From positions 1-56,414 of the forward strand of contig CACBGD010000005.1 of the NCBI GenBank assembly GCA_902538705.1: 56,414 nt of DNA, written 5' to 3'. Both the position numbers and the translations under genes were made by a program. Position 1 is the stretch's first letter; every line of letters begins with the position of its first letter. The notes below the pieces were generated by a model. It made no database searches and had not been told where the DNA came from. It saw nothing but the letters and a program-made list of their open reading frames with translations. Shown one piece after another: positions 26,207-36,860 of this stretch. The stretch comes from an uncultured SAR86 cluster bacterium (GTDB lineage: Bacteria; Pseudomonadota; Gammaproteobacteria; Magnimaribacterales; D2472).

Positions 26207-27633
26207 GAATTTAGCGCTTTTTTCAATAAATCGTTAACTGCTTGAGGATTAGCTTTTCCTTGAGTTTCTTTCATGACTTGGCCGACAAAGAAACCGAATA
26301 GTTTATCTTTACCATTTTTGTAATCTTCAACTTGTTTTGAGTTTGATTCGATTACTTTTATTATTACTTCTTCAAGAAGGGTTTCATCTTGAATCTGAAC
26401 TAATCCTTGATCATTAATTATTTCATCTGCATTTCTTCCTGTTTCCCAAATTTCAGCAAGTATAGTTTTAGCTATTTTTTTAGATATTGTTCCATCAGAT
26501 ATCCTTTGAAGCAGAATATTAAAATTATTTGATGAAAGTTTAGATTCATCTATCTTTATATTATCCTTATTAAGTAAGGAGCCAATTTCACCCACTAGAA
26601 GATTAGCTGCAAGTTTTGGATCGTTTGTAGATTCTACAGCAACCTCAAAAAAATTAGATAGCTCTCTTGATGAGGAAATAATTTCAGCTTCACTTTTATC
26701 AATTTGGAATTCTGAAATATATCTTTTTGATTTATCTGCTGGAAGTTCAGGAAAAGTACTTCTTATTTCTTCCATCTCATCATTAGAAATAACTACTGGT
26801 AGCAGATCAGGATCGGGAAAGTATCTGTAGTCATTTGCAAACTCTTTTGATCGCATCGGCCTTGTTTCATCCTTTCCACTGTCATAAAGCCTTGTTTCTT
26901 GGGTAACTTTTTCACCACTCTCTAGTACTTTAATTTGTCTTTTGATCTCGAAGTTAATAGCTTTTTCAATAAACTTAAATGAATTAATATTTTTTATCTC
27001 AGTTCTGGTACCTAACTCAGAATCACCAACCTTTCTGATAGAAACATTCGCATCGCAGCGCAAAGATCCTTGAGACATGTCACCGTCACATACATCTAGA
27101 AATATAACAAGTTGATGCAAAGCCTTCATGTAAGCCACAGCTTCTTTGGCACTAGATATTTCTGGCTCAGATACAATCTCAAGAAGGGGGGTTCCTGCTC
27201 TGTTTAAATCAATAACAGATTTATCTGGATAGGCATCATGTATTGACTTTCCAGCGTCTTCCTCAAGATGCGCTCTTGTAATGTTTATTGTTTTTTTATC
27301 TCCATCCACATCAATGTCTATTAATCCTCCCTCTACAATGGGCTTTGTCATTTGAGTTATTTGATAGCCTTTTGGCAGATCGGGGTAGAAATAATTTTTT
27401 CTATCAAAAGTAGATTCTTGGTTAATATCTGCTTTAATAGCTAATCCAAATCTTATAGCTTTTTTAAATGCATCTTTATTTACAACAGGCAGAACTCCGG
27501 GCAAACCCAAATCGACTAAATCAACCTGTGTATTTGGCTCTGAACCAAACTGTGTTGAGGCACTTGAAAAAAGCTTTGTATTTGTTGACAACTGAGCATG
27601 AACTTCTAAACCAATTACTGTTTCCCAACTCAT
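26203..27633 (-). CDS. gatB: Aspartyl/glutamyl-tRNA amidotransferase subunit B
   Basis: A 476-residue kinase-like subunit of GatCAB, which converts Asp-tRNA(Asn) and/or Glu-tRNA(Gln) to the amides. The start [13 protein letters not shown] fits the family; I chose ATG 27633, which overlaps the gatA stop (ATGA), instead of the longer frame from 27669. The cradle domain ([49 protein letters not shown]) is followed by the helical and YqeY-like tail (~330-476, ending VNDLLKKAL). It binds the misacylated tRNA and phosphorylates the acyl group. Confidence 0.97.
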   Translation of the reverse strand: MSWETVIGLEVHAQLSTNTKLFSSASTQFGSEPNTQVDLVDLGLPGVLPVVNKDAFKKAIRFGLAIKADINQESTFDRKNYFYPDLPKGYQITQMTKPIVEGGLIDIDVDGDKKTINITRAHLEEDAGKSIHDAYPDKSVIDLNRAGTPLLEIVSEPEISSAKEAVAYMKALHQLVIFLDVCDGDMSQGSLRCDANVSIRKVGDSELGTRTEIKNINSFKFIEKAINFEIKRQIKVLESGEKVTQETRLYDSGKDETRPMRSKEFANDYRYFPDPDLLPVVISNDEMEEIRSTFPELPADKSKRYISEFQIDKSEAEIISSSRELSNFFEVAVESTNDPKLAANLLVGEIGSLLNKDNIKIDESKLSSNNFNILLQRISDGTISKKIAKTILAEIWETGRNADEIINDQGLVQIQDETLLEEVIIKVIESNSKQVEDYKNGKDKLFGFFVGQVMKETQGKANPQAVNDLLKKALNS

Positions 27634-29081
27634 GAAATTTCCTCTAGATTTGGACTTTTGATATGCCAATCACTATTTTTTTGATATTGATGAGCAAAAT
27701 TTAATATCTTAGATTCTTCAAGATAGTTTCCCATAAGTTGCAACCCAATAGGGAGTCCGTATGCAAAACCATGAGGTATAGACATTGCTGGAACTCCTGC
27801 AAGATTTGCAGAAATTGTAAATAAGTCTTCTAGATACATCTCAATTGGATCCTCAGTTTTAGAACCAATTTTGAAAGCAGAGCTTGGTGAGGAAGGAGAC
27901 ATTATAATATCTACATCTTTAAAAGCCTCCATAAAATCGTTTTTTATCATTCTTCGAGATTGTTGAGCTTTCTTATAGTAAGCATCATAGAAGCCAGCTG
28001 AAAGAACATATGTCCCTATGAGAATTCTTCTTTTAACCTCATCTCCGAAACCTTCTGATCTTGATTTTATGTACAGCTCTTCTAAATTATTTATATTCTT
28101 AGCTCTGTAACCATATTTCACACCATCGAATCTAGAGAGATTTGATGAGCACTCGGCAGGAGCAACAACATAATAAGTTGGAACAGAGAGTTTAATATTT
28201 GGCAATGAAACTTCTACAAAGTTTACCCCCAATGCTTCAAATATTTTCTTTGATTCCTCAAATGAATCTTGGACTTCTTTATTGAGGTTAGAAATATCAA
28301 ATTCTTTAACTATTCCAATCTTTTTACCCTTAAGATCGTCATCTATATTTTCTAAGTAGTTTTCCTGTTCGTCACTGATTGAAGTTGAATCTTTTGTATC
28401 ATGACTACAAATATGATTAAGCAAAAGAGCACAATCCTCAGCATTTCTTGCAAAGGTCCCAGCCTGATCAAGACTGGATGCAAAAGCAATCATTCCCCAT
28501 CTTGAAGCTCTTCCATACGTTGGCTTTATACCTGTAATTCCACACAAAGCTGCTGGCTGTCTTATAGAACCCCCTGTATCGGTTCCAGTTGCCGCACAAA
28601 TAAGACCTTCTGAAACTGCAGCTGCTGAACCGCCAGAGCTTCCTCCAGGAACCCTTTCAAAGTCCCAAGGATTTTTTACAGTCCCATAATAGCTCGTTTC
28701 ATTTGAAGACCCCATTGCAAACTCATCCATATTTGTTTTTCCTACACAAATACTGCCAGCTGCATTGAGATTTTCTACGACAGTAGCATCATAAGGAGGG
28801 ATAAAGTTTTCTAAAATTCTTGAGCCACATGTTGTTCTTAAATTTTTTGTACAAAATAAGTCTTTTTGAGCAATTGGTATACCTGCTAGATCACCTTTAA
28901 TTTTTCCTTCATCGAAAGCCCTAGCTTTAATTAATGACCTTTCTTCGTCCAATGTAATAAAGGAATTCGTTTTACTTGAAGCAATATTTTTAAAGGTTTC
29001 GCTTACAAGCTCACAAGAAGAGATTTCTTTTGTTTCTAAAAGTTTTTTTAATTCAGATAATGTTTTAAATCTAATGTTCAT
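27630..29081 (-). CDS. gatA: Aspartyl/glutamyl-tRNA amidotransferase subunit A
   Basis: A 483-residue amidase-signature subunit that releases ammonia from glutamine for GatB. The Ser-cisSer-Lys triad is visible: Lys in IPIAQKDLF (~75), the [10 protein letters not shown] loop (~148-157), and the Ser nucleophile in [11 protein letters not shown] (~168-178). It overlaps gatC (ATGA) upstream and gatB (ATGA) downstream, so the three subunits should be made in equal amounts. Length matches the family. Confidence 0.97.
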   Translation of the reverse strand: MNIRFKTLSELKKLLETKEISSCELVSETFKNIASSKTNSFITLDEERSLIKARAFDEGKIKGDLAGIPIAQKDLFCTKNLRTTCGSRILENFIPPYDATVVENLNAAGSICVGKTNMDEFAMGSSNETSYYGTVKNPWDFERVPGGSSGGSAAAVSEGLICAATGTDTGGSIRQPAALCGITGIKPTYGRASRWGMIAFASSLDQAGTFARNAEDCALLLNHICSHDTKDSTSISDEQENYLENIDDDLKGKKIGIVKEFDISNLNKEVQDSFEESKKIFEALGVNFVEVSLPNIKLSVPTYYVVAPAECSSNLSRFDGVKYGYRAKNINNLEELYIKSRSEGFGDEVKRRILIGTYVLSAGFYDAYYKKAQQSRRMIKNDFMEAFKDVDIIMSPSSPSSAFKIGSKTEDPIEMYLEDLFTISANLAGVPAMSIPHGFAYGLPIGLQLMGNYLEESKILNFAHQYQKNSDWHIKSPNLEEIS

Positions 29082-29359
29082 TCAACGACTTTTGGGACTA
29101 TAAAATAGTTTTGATCTGACTCTGGAGAGTTAAGGAGAAATGCTTCTTTTCTGCTTTTTGAAGTTACCGAGTCCTCTCTTTTTGGAGCTATTTTTTCAAG
29201 CGGATTAGCAAGTGGAGCTATATCATCAGTATCAATATTTTGAAGCTCATCAACAAAATTTATTATATTTTCTAGATCTTTGGTGATTTTTTCTTTTTTA
29301 TCATCCCCAAGCTGCAGTCTTGCTAAATAAGAGATAGTTTCAATTGTTTTATTGTCCAT
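29078..29359 (-). CDS. gatC: Aspartyl/glutamyl-tRNA amidotransferase subunit C
   Basis: A 93-residue subunit that wraps around the GatA/GatB interface. Typical features are the N-terminal helix with ISYLARLQL and the centre [23 protein letters not shown]. It is the first gene of the minus-strand gatCAB operon and is divergent from mreB (74-nt gap), as in pseudomonads. Confidence 0.93.
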   Translation of the reverse strand: MDNKTIETISYLARLQLGDDKKEKITKDLENIINFVDELQNIDTDDIAPLANPLEKIAPKREDSVTSKSRKEAFLLNSPESDQNYFIVPKVVE

Positions 29360-29433
29360 ATATAGGATATTATATTAAAGTTGCGAAGTATTAACCAAAC
29401 GCTTAGTAATTTTATATATTTTTGAGGAAAATT

Positions 29434-30483
29434 GTGGAATTTAACTTATTCAAAGCAGCAAGAGGGCTATTTTCAAATGATCTATCTATAGACCTTGGAA
29501 CTGCTAATACTCTAATTTATACAAAAGATGTAGGTATAGTTCTAAATGAGCCCTCAGTTGTTGCAATAAGAGAATCAAGAGGTCAAAAGACTGTTGTAGC
29601 TGTGGGAGCAGAGGCAAAAAAGATGCTAGGGAGAACGCCTGGGAATATTACTGCTATAAGACCCCTATCTGATGGTGTTATTGCTGATTTTCAGGTTACT
29701 GAGAAAATGCTTCAACATTTTATTGCTACTGTTCATGAGCAAAGATTCATTAAACCTAGTCCAAGGATTCTAGTTTGTGTTCCTTGCAGATCAACACAGG
29801 TTGAGAGAAGAGCTATAAGAGAGTCAGTTCTTGGGGCAGGAGCAAGAGATGTAAAACTAATTGAGGAACCAATGGCTGCTGCAATTGGTGCAGGCCTTCC
29901 TGTAGAAGAGGCAAGCGGTAGCATGGTCATTGATATAGGTGGTGGTACATCAGAGATTGCCATACTCGCATTAAATGGTGTTGTTTATGCTGAATCAGTA
30001 AAAATTGGTGGAGATAAGATGGATGAGGCAATTGTTTCTTATATTCGAAGAAATTATGGGTGTGTAATTGGAGAATCAACTGCCGAAAAAATTAAACAAA
30101 CAATTGGATGTGCATCTGAGGATTCTGAAAAACAGGAAATGATGGTCACTGGAAGAAATTTGGCAGAGGGTATACCTGAGACATTTAGCCTTTCTAGTGA
30201 TCATGTTTACGATGCTATGAAGGATCCACTTAATGGGATTATTAGAGGAATTAGAGATGCCCTTGAGCTTTCACCGCCTGAACTTGCTGCTGATATAGCA
30301 GAGAGAGGAATTGTTTTAACAGGGGGTGGTGCCTTATTAAGAGATTTAGATAGATTAATTTCATCTCAAACTGGTATTCCAGTTATCATTGCTGAAGATC
30401 CATTGACTTGCGTGGCACGAGGCGGTGGTCAAGCTCTGGAAATAATAGATAAATATAATATAGACCTGCTATCAACTGAATAA
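29434..30483 (+). CDS. mreB: Rod shape-determining protein MreB
   Basis: A 349-residue bacterial actin that organises lateral wall synthesis. The phosphate-1 loop is in [13 protein letters not shown], and the second ATP loop is [26 protein letters not shown] lies between them. I chose GTG 29434, preceded by GAGG with a 6-nt gap, giving a length next to the E. coli 347; a TTG at 29422 is the alternative. It starts the mreBCD operon (2-nt gap to mreC). Its presence suggests a rod-shaped, or formerly rod-shaped, cell with elongasome wall growth. Confidence 0.97.
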   Translation: MEFNLFKAARGLFSNDLSIDLGTANTLIYTKDVGIVLNEPSVVAIRESRGQKTVVAVGAEAKKMLGRTPGNITAIRPLSDGVIADFQVTEKMLQHFIATVHEQRFIKPSPRILVCVPCRSTQVERRAIRESVLGAGARDVKLIEEPMAAAIGAGLPVEEASGSMVIDIGGGTSEIAILALNGVVYAESVKIGGDKMDEAIVSYIRRNYGCVIGESTAEKIKQTIGCASEDSEKQEMMVTGRNLAEGIPETFSLSSDHVYDAMKDPLNGIIRGIRDALELSPPELAADIAERGIVLTGGGALLRDLDRLISSQTGIPVIIAEDPLTCVARGGGQALEIIDKYNIDLLSTE

Positions 30484-30484
30484 T

Positions 30485-31306
30485 ATGGCAAGGTTGCCTG
30501 ATAAATCATCAAGGCTTTTATTGATTTCAACTTTTATTATTTGCTCATTATTTTTATTTGCTGATTTTAGATTTGGTATTTTTAAACCTGTTCAAAATTT
30601 CTACAACTCATCGTCATTATTTATACAAGTATTTTCTCGAGAATATGTTGTAAATCCAATATTTAATTCCTTTTCAAGTATTTTGATTAATAAAAGATCT
30701 AATGATGAAAATCAAAGATTGAAAGAGGAGCTTAATAATCTACTCATTGAAAATTATGTAATTTCCAATAGGGAAATTTTGAATAGCAATGTTTTTTTTG
30801 ATGAATTTGATATAAAAAATACATTATCGAAATTACTGCCTGCAAAGGTTGTAGATTTTGATGTCAATCAATATCTTTGCTGCGATAAACATAGAATGTT
30901 TTTATTAACTGAATCAACTAGAGAGCTTGATTCTTTCAAAGTCGTCATAAATAACGAGGGCATAGTAGGCCAAACAATTAAAATTAACAAAAGTTTAGTC
31001 GAAGTTATTTTATTAAGTGATAAAAGCCACAGGTTACCAATACAAAACCAAAGTGGATTTTTTTGTGAAGCAAATGGGGCAGGAGTACCAAAAAAAATAT
31101 TCTGTGATGTAGATTTAACTCTTGACGAAAAAGAGTTTTTTTTGAAGCAGAAATTTTTCTCATCTGGACTGGGGGGAATATTCCCAAAAGGTGTTGAGAT
31201 TGGCAGTATTTATGAAATTTTAGAACTTTCTCAAAAAGAGATTAGATTAACAATTGAACTAAAAGCAGACCCTCTTTCATCAAATTTCTTTGGAATTATT
31301 AAATAA
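30485..31306 (+). CDS. mreC: Rod shape-determining protein MreC
   Basis: A 273-residue bitopic inner-membrane protein. TM helix ~11-29 is followed by a short coiled coil (~72-95, NDENQRLKEELNNLLIEN). The periplasmic beta domain contains the family pattern AKVVDFD, a NEGIVGQTIKINKSLVEVILLSDKSHRLP stretch, and LEIGSIYEI-like late strands. MreC links MreB to PBP2 and RodA. It overlaps mreD by 1 nt. Confidence 0.93.
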   Translation: MARLPDKSSRLLLISTFIICSLFLFADFRFGIFKPVQNFYNSSSLFIQVFSREYVVNPIFNSFSSILINKRSNDENQRLKEELNNLLIENYVISNREILNSNVFFDEFDIKNTLSKLLPAKVVDFDVNQYLCCDKHRMFLLTESTRELDSFKVVINNEGIVGQTIKINKSLVEVILLSDKSHRLPIQNQSGFFCEANGAGVPKKIFCDVDLTLDEKEFFLKQKFFSSGLGGIFPKGVEIGSIYEILELSQKEIRLTIELKADPLSSNFFGIIK

Positions 31307-31779
31307 TGAAACTATCAGAATTAATTCTTTTGACTGTGATCTTTTTAATTTTTAGTTTTATTGACAACAAAGTTAATTTATTTCTTATTAATTTTTCTAT
31401 CGTTTCAAACATCACTTATTTATTTCTTTGTTACTTGTGTTTTAGAAATCCTCAAAAAATAAATTCTTTATTTGGAGCATACATAGGTTTCTTAATAGAT
31501 CTTAATCAGAATGTTTTTTTTGGCCTTCATGCAGCCCTATTTACATTAACAATTCTTATTATTAACTATAATTACTTCAGATTGAGGATGTTTTCAGATT
31601 TTCAAATAACATTAGCTTTTAGTTTTTTTACAGCTTTTTTTATTGGTTTCAAGAGTGTTATTCTCATAACCATGAATTTTCAGTATTTAGTTGTTTTTTT
31701 AAGCTTTTTTTCTGCATTTGTTTCTTATCTTTTTATACCACTCTTAGGCAAGTTCCTATTGCGTAAAACTGAGCTCTAA
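31306..31779 (+). CDS. mreD: Rod shape-determining protein MreD
   Basis: A 157-residue polytopic membrane protein with about five hydrophobic helices and few charges, fitting MreD (162 in E. coli). The pattern GAYIGFLIDLNQNVFFGLHAALFTL (central loop and helix) is characteristic of the family. It is part of the elongasome with MreC. Assignment rests on topology, this motif and position after mreC. It ends 3 nt before the YhdP-like gene. Confidence 0.88.
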   Translation: MKLSELILLTVIFLIFSFIDNKVNLFLINFSIVSNITYLFLCYLCFRNPQKINSLFGAYIGFLIDLNQNVFFGLHAALFTLTILIINYNYFRLRMFSDFQITLAFSFFTAFFIGFKSVILITMNFQYLVVFLSFFSAFVSYLFIPLLGKFLLRKTEL

Positions 31780-31782
31780 GAA

Positions 31783-33741
31783 ATGAGAAATTCCTTGATA
31801 CTTCGATTGCTATTAATAATTTTTACACCATTAATGTTGATTTCATTATCCTATTTTCTGTTTTTAAGTAAGACTGATTTATTTTCCAAAAGCTTTGAAA
31901 GATACAAGTATCAGGGTTACTCCTTTAGTTTTGATGAGGTTGTAACAAATAAAAATCCACTCTATCCAGAATTCATATTTAAAGATATTTCTCTGCAAAA
32001 TGAGAATGAGGAAATTAAAATCATTCAGCTCAATCTGGGCATGAATCTTTTGGGTTTTTTTTTCGGTGATCTTCAAAGAATTAAATATGTAAAAATATAT
32101 GCTACTGAAATCAATACAAAAGATTATATTTCTCTACTTCCTGAGAACTCAATTGCACTCAAGAAAAATTTATTGAACATAGTTGATGACGGTAATATCG
32201 AAGAGCTTTATTTTGAGTTTATCAATGGAGAAGACATTAGTGTTAATAATGAATTTATAATTTCAGAACTTATCATTAAAATAGGGTCTGTCAGGAAACT
32301 CAAAGCTACTAAAGCATATGTAACTGCTGACTCAAATCAAGTCAAAATAAAGCTTGATAAGGGCTCATATGAAAATCTTCCATTTGAAGAAATTATCGGT
32401 TTATTAGATGTAGACTCTATGCAGCTTAATTATAACTCCTATCACAAATCCATTAATGACTATGCTGAAAAGATTCTCCCTTTGGGAGTTCTTAATTTTA
32501 AAAAAGATATTCCACTTTTTACCTCAGGATTTGTTGACTTTAATAATAGTAGAAACAAGAATTTTGGTTTTATTAGTTTTCAAGATCTCTCAAAAATTAA
32601 ATATCTTCAAGACGGATTTAATATCAAGACAAATATTTTCATAGAGGACTTTAATCATATATTTTCTCAAAATTTTATCTCTTTTAAAGATCTAATGATG
32701 AATCTCTATCTTTCGGGAAATGAAATACAAAATTCATCCACTTTTAGATTTTTTTCAGGCCAACAATCTGATATTAGTCTAAATGGGAAATTTAATGATG
32801 GAAATCTCAATTTAATTTTTAATAGTGAAAATCTCAAGGGATCCTTAGTGAGAGATGATTCAAGTTTCTTTAGAATTAATCTCTATGATTCAAATATTAA
32901 TTTCAATTTTGGAGCTCCTGAGGAAGACTTTGTTCTGCCTAACCTAAAATTTAGAGTAAGTGGAGAAAATATAATTTTTAATGATGCAGCATTTAATAAA
33001 ATAGATTTTTACTATTTAAAAAATGGAGATGTACTAACATTAAATGACATAAATATTGATAGTGACTTTTTAAAAATATCTAATTATCAAGACGAGCCAG
33101 CATATTTTTCAATAAATGCTAATAGTGATTTTTATAAAGTAAAAGGCTCATATGAATTTAAAGATATTAAAGATTCTCTTAAACTTAAGGATTTCCCACC
33201 AATTAATTATCTTAAATCTAATCTAAACATTCAGTGGAATAAACTTCTTGAGTTAAGAAATATTGAGGGAACTATTGATTTTCTAGCTAAAGATTTCCAA
33301 ATAAATCAAAATAATCCAAACTCCGGATTACTAAATTTAGTTGGCTTATTAAATATTCAATCATTTTTTGATGGATATGATGGATCATCAACAGACGAAT
33401 TCATTAAATTCAAGAGAGGAACCGGCAGCATTATCTTCTCTCAAAAATATGGAAGGATAGTTGATGAACTTGCTTTTGAAGCTGACTTTGGAGAGATGAA
33501 TTGGAGCGGATTTATTATAAAAGATGATTTTGGTTACTTTCGAGAATTAGATCTGGAACTCTCTTTAAAACTAAACCTTCAAGAAAACATCCCTTGGTAT
33601 GCAGCTATTTTTGGAGGACTAGGTGTTGCTGCAGGAACAGCAATAATTGGGAATGTTTTTGAAGAACAAATTGAAGAGATTTCAACAATTGAATACTCAG
33701 TGAAAGGATCACTTAATTCTCCAAATCTAGATAGACTATAA
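31783..33741 (+). CDS. YhdP-like AsmA-family envelope protein (short form)
   Basis: A 652-residue protein with one N-terminal TM helix (~8-26) and a long beta-rich periplasmic part. The C-terminal portion has the YhdP pattern: a SGLLNLVGLLNIQSFF helix, then IDELAFEADFGEM-like strands and a hydrophobic IPWYAAIFGGLGVAAGTAIIG segment (~600). E. coli YhdP (1266 residues) moves phospholipid to the outer membrane together with TamB and YdbH. Here it is about half that length, so the predicted bridge would be shorter. The position after mreD matches yhdP in other gammaproteobacteria, although maf and rng are absent. Its end overlaps mgtE by 6 nt. Confidence 0.75.
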   Translation: MRNSLILRLLLIIFTPLMLISLSYFLFLSKTDLFSKSFERYKYQGYSFSFDEVVTNKNPLYPEFIFKDISLQNENEEIKIIQLNLGMNLLGFFFGDLQRIKYVKIYATEINTKDYISLLPENSIALKKNLLNIVDDGNIEELYFEFINGEDISVNNEFIISELIIKIGSVRKLKATKAYVTADSNQVKIKLDKGSYENLPFEEIIGLLDVDSMQLNYNSYHKSINDYAEKILPLGVLNFKKDIPLFTSGFVDFNNSRNKNFGFISFQDLSKIKYLQDGFNIKTNIFIEDFNHIFSQNFISFKDLMMNLYLSGNEIQNSSTFRFFSGQQSDISLNGKFNDGNLNLIFNSENLKGSLVRDDSSFFRINLYDSNINFNFGAPEEDFVLPNLKFRVSGENIIFNDAAFNKIDFYYLKNGDVLTLNDINIDSDFLKISNYQDEPAYFSINANSDFYKVKGSYEFKDIKDSLKLKDFPPINYLKSNLNIQWNKLLELRNIEGTIDFLAKDFQINQNNPNSGLLNLVGLLNIQSFFDGYDGSSTDEFIKFKRGTGSIIFSQKYGRIVDELAFEADFGEMNWSGFIIKDDFGYFRELDLELSLKLNLQENIPWYAAIFGGLGVAAGTAIIGNVFEEQIEEISTIEYSVKGSLNSPNLDRL

Positions 33742-35073
33742 TAAAAATATAGTTGCAAGACCCAGGAAAGAAACAAAGCCAACAACATCAGTTACTGTTG
33801 TAACAATAACACTACCTGCAATAGCAGGATCTTGGTTTAGTTTTCTTAAAATAATAGGTACGAACACTCCTGCGATCACTGAGCTTAAAAGATTAATGAT
33901 CATTGCAGCAGCAATTAGTAATGCAAGAATAAACTGATTAAACCAAAGATAAGTTATAAAACTAACTATTAAGCTTAAAACTATACCATTAAGAATTGAA
34001 ACAGCTAGCTCTCTTTTAAAGAGCCACCCAAGATTAGAGTTTGAAATTTGCTCCAAGGTTAGGCCTCTAAGAACGATTGTTAAAGTTTGCGTTGCTGCCA
34101 CTCCCCCCATGCTAGCAACTATTGGCATCAAAACTGCTAAATAAACAACTTTGTCAATTGCGTCTTGAAAAATATTTATTACTAAAGCTGCCACAAAAGC
34201 TGTAATTAAATTTAGACCAAGCCAAATAATTCTTCTCCGAGCAGCTCTTGCTGGTGGTGAAAACGTATCCTCAGCAATTCCAGCCATACTTAGAAGATTT
34301 TGATCGGCATCTTCAATAATTACATCAACCACATCGTCAATTGTTATTCTTCCAATGAGCTCATTTTTTTCATTAATGACTGCTGCAGAAATTAAATCAT
34401 TTTGTTCAAAATACTTAGATACTTCCTTGTCAGATTCATTCACCATAAAAGAATGTGGTCTATCATTCATAACATCTGATACTTTAAGTTTAGGATCTGA
34501 GCATATGATCTTTGAAATTCTGAGATCCCCAATAAAACTATTATTTTGCGAAACTACAAATAATTTATCAGTATTTTTAGGAATTTTTCCAATTGATCTA
34601 AGATATTCAAGGACTAAATTGAGCGTTGAGTCTTTTTGCACACTTATTATGTCATTGTTAAGCAAACCACCCGCAGAATCTTCAGGATATTCCAAAACCA
34701 TTTCAACTCTTTCCCTATCAATTCTAGACATCTTTGAGAGAAGGAGGTTTGTTCTCTGCTCAGGAAGATTTTGCAGAATATCAACCATTTCATCTAGCTC
34801 AAGATTTTGAACTAAATCGAGGAGCTCTTCATTTGATATTTCATCAAATAAGTCTTGTTGTATTTCTTCGCCCAATTCACTTAGAACATCAGCCTCATTT
34901 GATTTATCAATTATTGACCAAATTACTTTTCGTTGCGCTGAAGGAGCTGATTCAAGACAATGAGTTATCTCATGCGAATCCATTTTCGAAAGAATTTTTT
35001 GTATTTTACTAAACTTATCTTCTGATTTTTTATTTAATATTTCAAAAATTTTTTCTTGATTGTATGTTTCCAT
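33736..35073 (-). CDS. mgtE: Magnesium transporter MgtE
   Basis: A 445-residue Mg2+ channel. Order: N-terminal superhelical domain (~1-125), a CBS pair (~130-255, with LISAAVINEKNELIGRITIDDVVDVI), a linker helix (EDTFSPPARAARRRIIWLGLNL), then five TM helices (~275-445). The pore region is PIVASMGGVAATQT and the end motif is GSVIVTTVTDVVGFVSFLGLA. I chose ATG 35073, which overlaps the lptB TGA; a TTG 3 nt earlier is possible. No Mg riboswitch is visible because the gene is coupled to lptB. Confidence 0.95.
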   Translation of the reverse strand: METYNQEKIFEILNKKSEDKFSKIQKILSKMDSHEITHCLESAPSAQRKVIWSIIDKSNEADVLSELGEEIQQDLFDEISNEELLDLVQNLELDEMVDILQNLPEQRTNLLLSKMSRIDRERVEMVLEYPEDSAGGLLNNDIISVQKDSTLNLVLEYLRSIGKIPKNTDKLFVVSQNNSFIGDLRISKIICSDPKLKVSDVMNDRPHSFMVNESDKEVSKYFEQNDLISAAVINEKNELIGRITIDDVVDVIIEDADQNLLSMAGIAEDTFSPPARAARRRIIWLGLNLITAFVAALVINIFQDAIDKVVYLAVLMPIVASMGGVAATQTLTIVLRGLTLEQISNSNLGWLFKRELAVSILNGIVLSLIVSFITYLWFNQFILALLIAAAMIINLLSSVIAGVFVPIILRKLNQDPAIAGSVIVTTVTDVVGFVSFLGLATIFLL

Positions 35074-35792
35074 CAATCAAAAACTTTTCCAAAGTATTCC
35101 TCTTTGATAAGTGAGCTATTTATAAGATAATTTTTTTCACCCTTATCAAGAATACTCCCATCTTTTATAACAATTGAGTAATTACAAATATCAATTGTTT
35201 CTCTTAAGTTATGGTCAGTAATTAGGATGCTAATACCTCTATCAGAGAGATTCTTCAGGACATTTTTTATATCTTCAATAGCAAGAGGATCAATTCCAGC
35301 AAATGGTTCATCCAATAGGATGAGCTTTGGTCTTGAAGCTAAGCATCGAGCTATTTCAACCTTACGTCTTTGACCACCTGACAAGACATAACCCTTTGAA
35401 TTTTCAACAGACTCAAGATTAAATTCTTTAATTGTATTTTTATAAAAATCTAAAAGATCTCCATTTTTCAAAAAATTTCTTTCTGCAACACCTAAAATAT
35501 TTGATCTTACAGTGAGGCTCCTAAATATTGAGGGTTCCTGAGGTAAATAGTTCATACCAATCTCAGCTCTTTTGTGAACAGGAATAGTTGTAATATTCTT
35601 TTCCTCAAGAAAAACATCACCACTATCAATTTTTATTAATCCCAATATTGAGTAAAAGATTGTTGTTTTGCCAGCACCATTTGGACCTAAAAGTCCAACA
35701 ATCTGTCCCTTTGAAATATCAAATGAAACTTCATTAATAATTTGTTTATTATCAATAGATTTTGATATATTTTTGACGCTTAAGACTTCCAT
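35073..35792 (-). CDS. lptB: LPS export ABC transporter ATPase LptB
   Basis: A 239-residue ABC ATPase driving LPS extraction with LptFG. Walker A is LLGPNGAGKTT (~34-44), the signature is VLSGGQRRKVEIARCLA (~136-152), Walker B is LILLDEPFAGIDP (~158-170), and the switch His is in ITDHNLR. The GMNYLPQEPSIFRSLTV stretch is highly typical of LptB. It follows lptA after 1 nt and is coupled to mgtE. lptC is not in the window. Confidence 0.96.
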   Translation of the reverse strand: MEVLSVKNISKSIDNKQIINEVSFDISKGQIVGLLGPNGAGKTTIFYSILGLIKIDSGDVFLEEKNITTIPVHKRAEIGMNYLPQEPSIFRSLTVRSNILGVAERNFLKNGDLLDFYKNTIKEFNLESVENSKGYVLSGGQRRKVEIARCLASRPKLILLDEPFAGIDPLAIEDIKNVLKNLSDRGISILITDHNLRETIDICNYSIVIKDGSILDKGEKNYLINSSLIKEEYFGKVFD

Positions 35793-35793
35793 A

Positions 35794-36207
35794 CTAATTT
35801 ATTAAGAGTTCTCCAGATTTTAAATTGAATTTAATTATTTCACCTTTCATCTTTGATGAATCATTTTCTATTAAAACACTTCCCAAAATCTCAATCTCGT
35901 TTTTTCTTATGAAGATCATTTCTGACGAACCTTTGAAAAAGTTATCCTCGCTAGTTATATTAAATTTTACAGGCGCTCCTAAGATACTAATAACCTCTGA
36001 AGCTCTTTCATATTTAGCGACTTCTCCATATATTTCGTATGATTTTGATTGAAAATAAACATTATTATTAAATTCAATTTTTCCTTCTTTAATCTCTATA
36101 TTATCCGATGAAATATTTATTTTTTCTGAGATTTCTATGCTTATTTCAGCTGCATTCAACGATACAAATACTGAAAAAATAAACCCTGTAAGAAAAATCT
36201 TTTGCAT
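35794..36207 (-). CDS. lptA: LPS transport periplasmic protein LptA
   Basis: A 137-residue OstA-fold protein with a cleavable signal peptide (~1-19, ending SLNA). The beta-jellyroll repeats show the usual strand pattern: ISSDNIEIKEGKIEFNNNVYF, then GEVAKYERASEVISILG, then FFKGSSEMIFIRKNEIEILGSVLIEN. It bridges LptC and LptD across the periplasm. E. coli LptA has 185 residues, so this is a short form. It is upstream of lptB and divergent from mlaC. Confidence 0.88.
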   Translation of the reverse strand: MQKIFLTGFIFSVFVSLNAAEISIEISEKINISSDNIEIKEGKIEFNNNVYFQSKSYEIYGEVAKYERASEVISILGAPVKFNITSEDNFFKGSSEMIFIRKNEIEILGSVLIENDSSKMKGEIIKFNLKSGELLIN

Positions 36208-36230
36208 AAAAATTTAAAAACTAACAAGTG

Positions 36231-36236
36231 TATAAT
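36231..36236 (+). promoter_or_regulatory. Possible -10 box for mlaC giving a near-leaderless transcript
   Basis: A consensus TATAAT ends 6 nt before the mlaC ATG at 36243. Transcription would start at or next to the start codon. No good -35 box is visible at the right distance. Confidence 0.4.
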
Positions 36237-36242
36237 AATGCA

Positions 36243-36860
36243 ATGTTACACATAAAAAGAAATTTATTATTCTTATTTACATTATTATCATTCCAAATTT
36301 CTTCAGATATTAATAGAAATCCATTTGAACTTATTGATGCTAAATCACAAGAAATGGTTATTATTTTAACTACTGAAAACAAGTTATTTATATCGAATCC
36401 TGAACTATTTAAGAATAAAATAAAAAATATTTTTGAGCCGTTGATAGATTTCAACAGAGTTAGTGCCAGCGTTATGGGAAAAAAATATTACTTGAGCGCA
36501 ACTAAAGAAGAGAGATTGGAATTTATAGAAGTTTTTAAGATTTCTCTTCTTGATACTTACGCTGAAACTCTCTCTCAGTGGGGTGATGCAGAAATTATTA
36601 CTGATTTCTCCTATGATGAGAGAAAAAATAATATTGTAAGTGTTAAACAAGATTTAATTACAACAAACAATATATATCCAATAATTTATAAACTCAGGGA
36701 ATATAAGAACGGCACTTATAAAATAGTAAATATCATTATCAATGGTATCAATTTAGGACAAACCTTTCATAATCAGTTTCAAGCACTTGCAATAGAGAGA
36801 AATGAAAATATTTCCTTAATTATAAGTGAATGGAAGTCGGATGCATTCTTAGATGGATAA
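36243..36860 (+). CDS. mlaC: Phospholipid-trafficking periplasmic protein MlaC (Ttg2D family)
   Basis: A 205-residue secreted lipid-binding protein. A signal peptide spans ~1-21 (basic start, then LLFLFTLLSFQISS). The family pattern VSASVMGKKYYLSATKEERLEFIEVFKISLLDTYAETLSQW and the late YKIVNIIINGINLGQTFHNQFQALA are visible. MlaC shuttles phospholipids between MlaA and the MlaFEDB complex. I chose ATG 36243; a GTG at 36228 would sit on the -10 box. It overlaps ibaG by 8 nt; mlaB, usual between them, is missing. Confidence 0.9.
   Translation: MLHIKRNLLFLFTLLSFQISSDINRNPFELIDAKSQEMVIILTTENKLFISNPELFKNKIKNIFEPLIDFNRVSASVMGKKYYLSATKEERLEFIEVFKISLLDTYAETLSQWGDAEIITDFSYDERKNNIVSVKQDLITTNNIYPIIYKLREYKNGTYKIVNIIINGINLGQTFHNQFQALAIERNENISLIISEWKSDAFLDG

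Noticed and set aside
34355-35012. Plus-strand frames (151 and 92 codons) opposite mgtE
   Set aside because: Shadows of the MgtE N-terminal and CBS domains.
35060-35080. Mg-sensing riboswitch before mgtE
   Set aside because: mgtE starts inside the lptB stop, so there is no leader that could hold one.
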